Source: Prevotella sp. UBA6429
GTDB lineage: Bacteria > Bacteroidota > Bacteroidia > Bacteroidales > Bacteroidaceae
Direction: 5' to 3'
Length of the DNA stretch: 41,016 nt
NCBI GenBank assembly: GCA_002437285.1
Contig: DJOV01000103.1
Location: 15,911-56,926, forward strand
Made by a program: the position numbers and the translations under genes. A model generated the notes under the pieces. It was given only the letters and a program-made list of their open reading frames with translations. It was not told the origin of the DNA and did not search any database. Of this stretch, positions 25,932 to 32,725 are shown in pieces. Position 1 is the first letter of the stretch. Each line of letters starts with the position of its first letter.

Positions 25932-27113
25932 TCAAAAGGCTTCAGGCACGTGGTTGTGCTTGCGGCCGTCCTTTCCTCGCTTGAGGAAGAGGACGAGACG
26001 GACATGCTGGTTCGGGGCAAGGGTGTCTTGCCATGACTTAGGCAAGACGTCGAGCTGGGCAAAGCCCTCGCGCGCCAACGTCTCGGAAGAGACTGGAGAA
26101 GTCTCCGCTCCAACGGAAGAGGACGTATGGGAACCGGAAGGGGCAGGAGTGATCAAGGCATATTTCCAGTAGCGCTCCGTCTTGTTGACAAAGAGCACGG
26201 TAGCCTCATAGGTTCCGAAAGCCTCACGCCCCGTCTCCCTGGGAAGCACCTCGACGATGGCGGCCGACTTGAAGGGGTCGTCATGGGCGATGATGGGACA
26301 GAAGCGGACAAAGCATCCCCTGCCAACACCCTTCACCAGCGGTGCCGTCCGGTCGGCCACAAAGTGGCGTGACCGTGCGTCGAACACGTGCACATGTCCA
26401 TGCTGCAGGTCAATGCCGTCCACATATCCTGTTTCTGTGGGAAAAACCTCCTCCACCCTTTTGCTTGACGCGACGATTTCCGCCGCACGCTCGTTGCCCT
26501 GCTTGGACATGCGCGTCAGCACGTCGAACAGGCGACCGGCAATCTCCCAGGGCTTGCAGGGAAACTGATGGCTGTCGGCTACCATCGACAGGCCAGAGGG
26601 TGCCACCAGTTTCACGAAGCGGCGACGGCGCCCCTGCAGCTCCTTCTCAAAGATTTTCACGGCATACATGGGTGTGATGGTGTCACAGTCGCCGCGCTCC
26701 TCCTGCGGATGATGCAGCAGATAGGAAGCCCGTGCGCGCTCCACCCTTTCACGGAGCGACAGGTACCGGCGTCCGTCCTTTCCCATTTGCGGCAGTCGGT
26801 CGTCCTCGCGCAGACAGGCATCATATCCCCACGCTTGCAAGAATTGCGGCAAGCGGAAATCAGGATATTTCTCGGCAATCTTCAGGGCCAAGCCCAACAT
26901 GCACGAGCCGATGAGCGACGGGCGCCGCTCATGCCACTGGATGTAGGCCGCCAGGAGCGTTCGCGCCTCGACCGACCCCATCGTCGCACAGTGTGCCTTG
27001 AGATATCTGTAGATTGTCCATCGTGTCTCTTCGGGATGCTGTTGGCCTGTGGCCAAGGCTTCCTCCAGCTGCTGCCGTGTGACGGCAGGTGTCTTGTCGC
27101 CAGTGGGATCCAT
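25932..27113 (-). CDS. Uncharacterised 393-residue protein paired with ADP-ribosylglycohydrolase
   Basis: 393 residues from the ATG at 27113 (MDPTGDKTPAVTRQQLEEAL), 23 bases after the upstream gene's stop; the frame extends upstream but those codons overlap the neighbour. I do not recognise a family. Seen: no signal peptide or membrane segment. The N-terminal ~130 residues are helical (ARTLLAAYIQWHERRPSLIGSCMLGLALKIAEKYPDF). A middle basic patch follows (ELQGRRRRFVKLV). The C-terminal half is beta-rich, with YVDGIDLQHGHVHVFDARSR and a repeated ~60-residue pattern (GVGRGCFVRFCPI ... YEATVLFVNKTERYWKY ... NQHVRLVLFLKRGKDGRKHNHV), possibly OB-fold or small-barrel modules. Probably cytoplasmic and nucleic-acid or protein binding; that is inference. 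Co-transcribed with the ADP-ribosylglycohydrolase. Confidence 0.8.
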   Translation of the reverse strand: MDPTGDKTPAVTRQQLEEALATGQQHPEETRWTIYRYLKAHCATMGSVEARTLLAAYIQWHERRPSLIGSCMLGLALKIAEKYPDFRLPQFLQAWGYDACLREDDRLPQMGKDGRRYLSLRERVERARASYLLHHPQEERGDCDTITPMYAVKIFEKELQGRRRRFVKLVAPSGLSMVADSHQFPCKPWEIAGRLFDVLTRMSKQGNERAAEIVASSKRVEEVFPTETGYVDGIDLQHGHVHVFDARSRHFVADRTAPLVKGVGRGCFVRFCPIIAHDDPFKSAAIVEVLPRETGREAFGTYEATVLFVNKTERYWKYALITPAPSGSHTSSSVGAETSPVSSETLAREGFAQLDVLPKSWQDTLAPNQHVRLVLFLKRGKDGRKHNHVPEAF

Positions 27114-27136
27114 AGGTTGTGTGTGTGTTAAAGGGT

Positions 27137-27937
27137 TCAGTCGCTGACCTCGTTTTGCACATGCTCGCAAAACTGCACGACGATGTCGAGCATGTCTTGC
27201 TCCAGATAGGCGCATGCCTTGTCGTAGAAATGGTCGGGGATGTCATAGTAAGCCTCGGCGATGGCGCCACAGATACACGCCTTGGTATCGGTGTCGCCGC
27301 GCGCCATGACAGCCTTGCGGATGGCATCCTCAAAGCTGTCGCTGTCGAGGAAGCAGCGCAACGCCCATGGCACCGTCTCCTGGCACGACGAGTCGAAGTG
27401 TCCCTCCGAACCGATCTTGTAGATGTCGCGAAGCGGCGGCAAGTCATAGCCGAAGCTGCGCTTGACGGCACTCTCCAGTTCCTCCTTGGTGATGCGGCCC
27501 GTGCGCAGCCAATAGATGACCGCCGCCACGCACTGCGCTCCACGGATGGCCTCCTTGTGCATGTGGCTGCCGATGGTACAGAGCTGGGCCTGCCTCAACA
27601 CCTCGTCGTAGTCGTCGTAGAGCCATCCCACGGGTGCGATGCGCATGGCTGCCCCGTTGCCCCATGAGTTCTGCGGTTTGGGGTGGTCGTCAAGCAACCA
27701 CTGGCTGAACATACCCCCATAAGCCCCCTTGGGGTTGGGGTAGCGCCGTCCCCACTCGTGGAGCTTGTCCTGGTAAGGCTTCGCGTTGAGGATGGCATCG
27801 GCCACGGCGATGGTCATCACGGTGTCGTCGGTATAGTCACACTGGGGTTTGGGACGGAAAAGCTCGAAACCGTCTTGCGGTATCTCGTCAAACTCAAAAC
27901 GTGAGCCTACGATGTCTCCTATGATGGCGCCAATCAT
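27137..27937 (-). CDS. ADP-ribosylglycohydrolase family protein
   Basis: 266 residues, the DraG/ARH fold. Seen: GAIIGDIVGSRFEFD at the N terminus, the metal-binding YTDDTVMTIAVADAIL (~35-50), GNGAAMRIAPVGWLY (~93-107), and the second metal site ARGDTDTKACICGAIAEAYY (~212-231). Both metal-site clusters of the family are intact, so an active hydrolase is likely. Family members remove ADP-ribose from proteins, nucleic acids or small molecules. It is the first gene of a two-gene minus-strand unit with the 393-residue protein; no ADP-ribosyltransferase is seen nearby. The start at 27937 has no obvious -7 box; tRNA-Arg lies just upstream on the same strand, so read-through from its promoter is possible. 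Confidence 0.92.
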   Translation of the reverse strand: MIGAIIGDIVGSRFEFDEIPQDGFELFRPKPQCDYTDDTVMTIAVADAILNAKPYQDKLHEWGRRYPNPKGAYGGMFSQWLLDDHPKPQNSWGNGAAMRIAPVGWLYDDYDEVLRQAQLCTIGSHMHKEAIRGAQCVAAVIYWLRTGRITKEELESAVKRSFGYDLPPLRDIYKIGSEGHFDSSCQETVPWALRCFLDSDSFEDAIRKAVMARGDTDTKACICGAIAEAYYDIPDHFYDKACAYLEQDMLDIVVQFCEHVQNEVSD

Positions 27938-27987
27938 AATAAGGAAGTGGATAAGAGGGGTTCATGCAAAAGGCTTGGTTAGCGGTG

Positions 27988-28059
27988 TACTTCCACCGGG
28001 AATCGAACCCGGATCAAAGGTTTAGGAAACCTCCGTTCTATCCATTGAACTATAGAAGC
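27988..28059 (-). tRNA. tRNA-Arg, anticodon CCT
   Basis: 72 bases on the minus strand. Acceptor GCTTCTA with TGGAAGT (two G-T pairs), D stem GTTC/GAAC, anticodon stem GAGGT/ACCTT with loop TTCCTAA, anticodon CCT, T arm CCGGG-TTCGATT-CCCGG. Discriminator A; CCA is not encoded. Confidence 0.94.
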
Positions 28060-28074
28060 CCATTGTTTATGTTG

Positions 28075-28105
28075 CAAAGATAACGGAATTTATCCAATCC
28101 GCAAA
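28075..28105 (-). promoter_or_regulatory. Promoter of tRNA-Arg
   Basis: Minus strand TTTG (complement 28102-28105), a 19-base spacer, TATCTTTG (complement 28075-28082): full consensus 15 bases before the tRNA. In the remaining gap to 28303 I see only a 13-bp direct repeat, CAAGTCCCCGACA, at 28202-28214 and 28238-28250. Confidence 0.85.
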
Positions 28106-28303
28106 GGAAAAGCCCAAGAATATTCCATCCGTCAGGGAGATTGGGCGCCACATCCGCTGCGGCGTTCGCCCCGGCACAGACATTCACCGTTGCCACCACG
28201 GCAAGTCCCCGACATAGGCTCCCCGCATGTCTGTCATCAAGTCCCCGACACGGGAAGAGCGGACAATTTTAACTTCTCCTTGACGATTTTTAAAGCCAAT
28301 CAC

Positions 28304-28334
28304 TTTGCCGTTGCGAAAATAGGTAGTAATTTTG
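28304..28334 (+). promoter_or_regulatory. Promoter that fixes the DUF4294 start
   Basis: TTTG at 28304-28307, a 19-base spacer and TAATTTTG at 28327-28334: full consensus. It ends eight bases before the ATG at 28343, so transcription would begin at or next to the start codon and the longer upstream reading frame cannot be translated from it. Confidence 0.8.
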
Positions 28335-28342
28335 CGCCACAG

Positions 28343-28984
28343 ATGAAGGCGATTCTCATACTCTTTCTGCTGGCCCTGCTGCCTGCCACGTCATGGGCGC
28401 AAGACGACCAGCGCACCCGCGTCAATCCCGAGGACCTGGATGTCGACATGGACAACCCGACCTTTGTGCCCATGGTGAAGGTGGGCAAGGTGCTCCTGGG
28501 CAAGGACTCCATACAGTACATGGAGCTCAATGACGTGTGGGTCTACCCCGAGCCAACCTTCAAGAACGCACGCCAGCGCGCAGCCTACAACCGCTTGGTG
28601 TACAACGTGAAGAAGGTGCTTCCCATCGCCAAGGAAGTCAACAAGATCATCATCGAGACGGGCGACTACCTCAACACCCTGCCCAACAAGAAAGCGCGCG
28701 ACGCGCACATGAAGCTCGTGGAGGCGAGCATCAAGAAGGAATACACGCCCCGCATGAAGAAGCTCACCTACGCGCAGGGCAAACTCCTCATCAAGCTGGT
28801 CTACCGCGAGTGCAACAGTTCGAGCTACCAGCTCATCCAAGCCTTCTTAGGTCCCGTGAAGGCCGGGTTCTACCAAGCCTTCGCCTGGGTGTTCGGCGCG
28901 TCGCTCAACAAGAAGTATGACGCCGGCGGCGTGGACCGTCTCACCGAGCGCGTGGTGCGCCAGGTGGAGGCCGGCCAACTCTGA
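28343..28984 (+). CDS. DUF4294 secreted protein
   Basis: 213 residues from the ATG at 28343 (MKAILILFLLALLPATSWAQ, a signal peptide). The body is DUF4294: NARQRAAYNRLVYNVKKVLP (~80-100), a helical middle, LTYAQGKLLIKLVYRECNSSSYQLIQAFLG (~145-175), FYQAFAWVFGASLNKKYDAGG (~182-202) and the C-terminal helix RLTERVVRQVEAGQL. The family is confined to Bacteroidetes and has no established function; export to the periplasm or beyond is inferred from the signal. It appears to stand alone, with its own promoter and a near-leaderless message. Confidence 0.88.
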   Translation: MKAILILFLLALLPATSWAQDDQRTRVNPEDLDVDMDNPTFVPMVKVGKVLLGKDSIQYMELNDVWVYPEPTFKNARQRAAYNRLVYNVKKVLPIAKEVNKIIIETGDYLNTLPNKKARDAHMKLVEASIKKEYTPRMKKLTYAQGKLLIKLVYRECNSSSYQLIQAFLGPVKAGFYQAFAWVFGASLNKKYDAGGVDRLTERVVRQVEAGQL

Positions 28985-29500
28985 ATAGGACTCACCTTAA
29001 CTCTTTCTCCAGCGCGAACAGGAGATACAGCGACACCTCGCCTATCAGTAACCGTTCCATATCCATCCGTTTTTCGCAAAGCAACCGATTAACTGCGTAA
29101 CAGACAATGCTCATCACGTTTTCGGCACGACTTTGTCTATTAATCATCACACGACTTTTCCGGAAGCGCCCTCTATCAGTTTCTTTGCTTCCATATTTCA
29201 CCTATTCTCTTCAGACGCCAATCTGGCTGGTTCGACTGTCATATATTTCTCTTTGCACCGGGTGATATTGTGATAAAGTTCCCAAACCTGTACCTTTGCA
29301 TCCAAGTGCCCCTTGGTTGTCCCCCCAAAAAAAATCCCGATTAGGGCAAGTGCTTTGGAGAGTAACTTCAAAGGCTTTGGACAACTCAAACGTTCGTTAT
29401 AAGCTCACTGAAAGTACACTATAAAGTTCCTAAAACATAGGCAACTTTCAGCAAATTCATGCCTAAGGCATAGGCAAGAAGGCACCCCCCATAGAGCCAG
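28985..29500. other. Gene-poor stretch with promoter-like box and possible decayed sequence
   Basis: About 515 bases without a confident gene. A minus-strand frame 28992-29201 (69 codons, ending LIGEVSLYLLFALEKELR) could be a small protein or a gene remnant; I do not recognise it. Plus-strand TACCTTTG at 29291-29298 looks like a -7 box but leads into no gene. CTGAAAGT near 29408 and ACTTTCAG near 29445 form an inverted pair. Base use is more AT-rich than the flanking genes. It may be a degraded insertion. Confidence 0.4.
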
Positions 29501-29548
29501 CAAGGCTCCCCACCTTCACGCATGTATTGCGGAAGATGGGGAGCCTTG
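29501..29548. terminator. Strong stem-loop between DUF4294 and GH43 genes
   Basis: 12-bp perfect stem CAAGGCTCCCCA (29501-29512) with 29537-29548, and an inner CTTC/GAAG pair. On the plus strand CTTTTTG follows after ~8 bases. It lies 40 bases beyond the GH43 stop, so it is probably a (bidirectional) terminator, though the T runs are weak. Confidence 0.65.
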
Positions 29549-29590
29549 TCGTTATGCTTTTGTGAGAATTCTCTCTGGATGGCGATGTCG

Positions 29591-32458
29591 TCACTTCACC
29601 ACATACTTCCTGCCTGACTGGATGTAGACACCGGGCTGGAGGCCCTGCAGCGACGTGCCCACACACTGGCCCTGCAGGTTGTAGACCTTGCCGGCAACAG
29701 AGGCGGCTCGACGGTCGGCAACGGGTGCGTCGATGGCAGTCGGGGTGAAGTTGTGCACGCGGTTCTCGGCCATGTTCAGGCCACGCACGTCGGTACGCGA
29801 GAGCACGCGGTCGTAGACCAGCAGGTCATCGAAGGAAGCCTCAGCCGAGCCCCAGAAGGAGCCATAGCCGAAGTACATGTATGGACAGGCGGCCACGAAG
29901 TCGACCAGTTCGTTGCTGTCAAACTGCGTCTGCTTGGTGATGTCGCTTCCAGCTTGCGAGCCGGCCACGCTGTCGAAGGTCTTCTGCGCACCGTCGATGT
30001 AGAGCTTCACCCCGTCGGTGCGCGACACGGTCATGGTGACCAGTGCCCAGCGGCCGGCGGTGAGGTTGCCTGTGGTGACGCTCGACGGGTGGTTGAGGTC
30101 TATCCAGTTGCCCGCATTGCTGTTGTAGCCCACATAGGTGTTGCCCGTCATGTAGAGGCGCGCTGACGAGAGCGGGTTGAAGAAGCCGAAAAGACAGTCC
30201 CACAGGTTCTCTTCGGTGAGCTTCGCCCAGTATGACACGGTGAATCCGTCAGCGAGCGTGGCTCCGCTGAGCGGGTTGACCATCTGCACGTAGCTGGCGC
30301 GTCCGCTGGCCCCGAAGCTGGTGTGCACAAACAGTCCGCTTCGCTCGCGGTCAGCCTGGAGCGAGGGTGCCGTGGCGCCCGCCTGGCTCTTCAGCCGTGC
30401 CACCTGCGTGGAGTCGAAGGCGTTGACTACGGGGCGGCCGTCGAAGTCGTAGTAGGCCACGGTGCCACTCTTGTAGTCGGCCTGTGCTGGTATGGCGGTC
30501 TTGCGCACGCTGACAGGGATGGTGTCCACCAGTTGCCAGTCGCCCGCCGTGAGCGTCATGACGAGATCCACAGGCGTGGCGTCGTCGGTCATGGCGTCGG
30601 GGTTGTAGCGGCCATTGTCGCTAAGGATGTCGGGGTTTGACGATTTCCATTCCACGCTGACATTGTCATATCCGTCGACCACGCCATAGAGGTTGACATT
30701 GCTGGTGATGCGCGCCCCCTTGGTGACGGGCATGGTGGCCGTGCGCAGCAGGTAGGCCAGCTGGTAGGGGTCTTCCATCTTGTAGCCCCAGATGGTATTG
30801 GCCGGCCCTACTCCAGTGAAGGCGATGGCCTTGATGGTGTAGGGCTCCATCTGCTGCTCCACCACCACAGCCTGGTAGGTGTTGCCGCCCACCTTGAGGG
30901 TCATGTATGCGGTGCCGTCAGTGAGGCTCCATGTGCCGGTAAGGGCACCCGTCACCTTGCCGTCCTCCGTGAGCGTCAGGCTGACGGGCTTCACCGTTTC
31001 CTTGTTGGCGTAGTCGACACCCTGCTTGTGGATGAGCACCTGGTAGGTGCCGGCCACCTCGCGCGCGCCGAACCGCTGGCGCGAGGCGATGCTGTCGTCG
31101 TTGACAGTCTCGCCCGTGAATTCAAACGGAGCGGCGGCCAGCCATCCGTCTTTCGTGGTGAAGAGCTGGTGCGTGCGCACGGCATGCCACTCGGTGCCGT
31201 TGTTGAACCGGGTGTGGTAGATGAGGAAACTACGGCCGAGCGAATCGGTGATGGCCGAGTTGTGGCCTTGCGAGAGCTCACCCGCCATGCTGTAAGAGGT
31301 CTTCTTGCCCGTGGTCATGAATCCCCAGTCCTCATAGTTTCCCAGGATTTTCTCTCCGCGGAAGCTACCTGCGGTGCCATAGTCCATGAGATACCTGTCG
31401 TAGATGGCCGATATGCCCTTGGGGTCAACGTATGGGCCGTCGGGATTCTTCGAGCGGAACACCTCCATCTCATAGCCTCCGTCGGCCGTCAGTCCGCCAT
31501 ACGACATGAAGAGGTAATAGTAGTCGCCGATATGCTGGATGTAGGATCCCTCGCCCGACACATAGTGTCCGCCAGCTATCTTCCTGCCGAAATAGGGGTC
31601 GGAGGTATAGTCGTCGCCACTGCCCGTGAGGGGATAGGTGGCATCGTAGTCGCGCAGCCCCGTGCGTGGGTCGAGCTTGAGCATGAAGATGCCTCCCGAC
31701 CACGATCCGTAGGACATCCACAGCTGGCCCGTCTCATCGTAGAACACGCAGGGGTCGATGCAGTTGGGCCAGGCGTTGCCCCAACCGCCCTGCTTGTTGT
31801 AGCGGGCGGGCAACGTGGCCTGTGTGCCGATGACCTGTTCCAGGTCGGTGTTCTTGTAGGAGTTGGCGTTCAGGCCGTTGAAACCACCGATGACCACGGG
31901 AGCCTGGTAGACGAAGGGACCGTTGATGTCATCGGCCGTGAGGAGGATGACGCTCGAGGCCCAGTGGTCGCCGTTGATGCTGAGGTATTGGCACCACTTG
32001 CGCATCACAGGATTGTAGATGATGTCGGGTGCCCACATGTTGCCGTCGACGTTGTAGTCGGTGGAGGCCAGGGCCGCCCATGCCGCAGCGTCGAAGTCGG
32101 GCAGGCTGACCTGCTTGCCGGCGGCGGTGGTGAGTCTCGTCACCTGGGGATGGGCGAAAGCCTCCTGGTTGGACGCGCCCGAGGTCACGCCGCCCTCGCC
32201 GACGGTGCCCCAGGGTATGGCGGGCGAGATGCTGGTCCAGTGGTAGAAATCGGTGGTGCGCGCCTGGGCGCGGTGACTGCCGAAGATGTAGTATTGGTGG
32301 CTCTGCGGATCCCACACCACCGAGGGGTCGTGCACGCTGGTGCGCGTGGGTGCCTGTGTGGTGTATAGGCTGTAGGCCTCGGTGCGTGTCAGCTTGTGCT
32401 GGGCACTGGCGGCGAGCGCCAGGGTCGACAAGAGTAAAGCGGTGGATAGTTTTCTCAT
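29591..32458 (-). CDS. Secreted GH43 arabinan-degrading enzyme with LamG domain and sorting tail
   Basis: 955 residues. Signal peptide 1-20. GH43 five-bladed propeller ~25-440 with the likely catalytic base Asp44 (HDPSVVWD), the helper Asp235 (CIDPCVFYDETGQLW) and the acid Glu303 (SGEGSYIQ), plus a GHNSAITDS histidine. This order fits endo-arabinanase or arabinofuranosidase subfamilies that attack alpha-1,5-arabinan of plant pectin. Then come a GH43 C-terminal beta-barrel (~455-570), an atrophied Ig-like domain (~590-670; VEWKSSNPDILSDNGRY), a LamG/concanavalin-like domain (~690-890; GFTVSYWAKLTEENLWDCLF) and a C-terminal VYNLQGQCVGTSLQGLQPGV ... KYVVK tail as in type-IX-secreted proteins. 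Surface display or release is therefore likely. No SusC/SusD pair or other carbohydrate enzyme is adjacent, so it is not in a polysaccharide utilisation locus here. The exact linkage is inferred. Confidence 0.92.
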   Translation of the reverse strand: MRKLSTALLLSTLALAASAQHKLTRTEAYSLYTTQAPTRTSVHDPSVVWDPQSHQYYIFGSHRAQARTTDFYHWTSISPAIPWGTVGEGGVTSGASNQEAFAHPQVTRLTTAAGKQVSLPDFDAAAWAALASTDYNVDGNMWAPDIIYNPVMRKWCQYLSINGDHWASSVILLTADDINGPFVYQAPVVIGGFNGLNANSYKNTDLEQVIGTQATLPARYNKQGGWGNAWPNCIDPCVFYDETGQLWMSYGSWSGGIFMLKLDPRTGLRDYDATYPLTGSGDDYTSDPYFGRKIAGGHYVSGEGSYIQHIGDYYYLFMSYGGLTADGGYEMEVFRSKNPDGPYVDPKGISAIYDRYLMDYGTAGSFRGEKILGNYEDWGFMTTGKKTSYSMAGELSQGHNSAITDSLGRSFLIYHTRFNNGTEWHAVRTHQLFTTKDGWLAAAPFEFTGETVNDDSIASRQRFGAREVAGTYQVLIHKQGVDYANKETVKPVSLTLTEDGKVTGALTGTWSLTDGTAYMTLKVGGNTYQAVVVEQQMEPYTIKAIAFTGVGPANTIWGYKMEDPYQLAYLLRTATMPVTKGARITSNVNLYGVVDGYDNVSVEWKSSNPDILSDNGRYNPDAMTDDATPVDLVMTLTAGDWQLVDTIPVSVRKTAIPAQADYKSGTVAYYDFDGRPVVNAFDSTQVARLKSQAGATAPSLQADRERSGLFVHTSFGASGRASYVQMVNPLSGATLADGFTVSYWAKLTEENLWDCLFGFFNPLSSARLYMTGNTYVGYNSNAGNWIDLNHPSSVTTGNLTAGRWALVTMTVSRTDGVKLYIDGAQKTFDSVAGSQAGSDITKQTQFDSNELVDFVAACPYMYFGYGSFWGSAEASFDDLLVYDRVLSRTDVRGLNMAENRVHNFTPTAIDAPVADRRAASVAGKVYNLQGQCVGTSLQGLQPGVYIQSGRKYVVK

Positions 32459-32493
32459 TCGTTTCTGGTTTTTAGAGATGGCATTGCATGATG

Positions 32494-32501
32494 CAAAGAT
32501 A
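32494..32501 (-). promoter_or_regulatory. -7 box of the GH43 gene
   Basis: TATCTTTG on the minus strand, 35 bases before the ATG at 32458. The -33 spacing to the nearest TTTG (complement 32514-32517) is only 12, so activator control is possible. Confidence 0.55.
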
Positions 32502-32658
32502 AGACTAATTGGTCAAAAACCACCACCACAATGTCATAAAAACAGGAAAAACGCACATTTTTACCATAAATGTCCCCTTCGCCATTCCTCGCCAGGCATC
32601 TTCCGCACCCTTGTCATATTTTTTTAAGTGTGACATCAAGTGGCACAAACGCAGAAAG

Positions 32659-32696
32659 TGGGGCTCAGCCGATCCTGACGCTCCGCTAAGCCCCAC
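32659..32696 (-). terminator. Terminator of the receptor gene
   Basis: 12-bp stem GTGGGGCTTAGC (minus strand) with GCTGAGCCCCAC, 14-base loop, TTTCT on the minus side. It is 29 bases after the receptor stop at 32726. Confidence 0.7.
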
Positions 32697-32725
32697 CTGT
32701 CATGTCACTTGTCGTTGCCCGCCGA

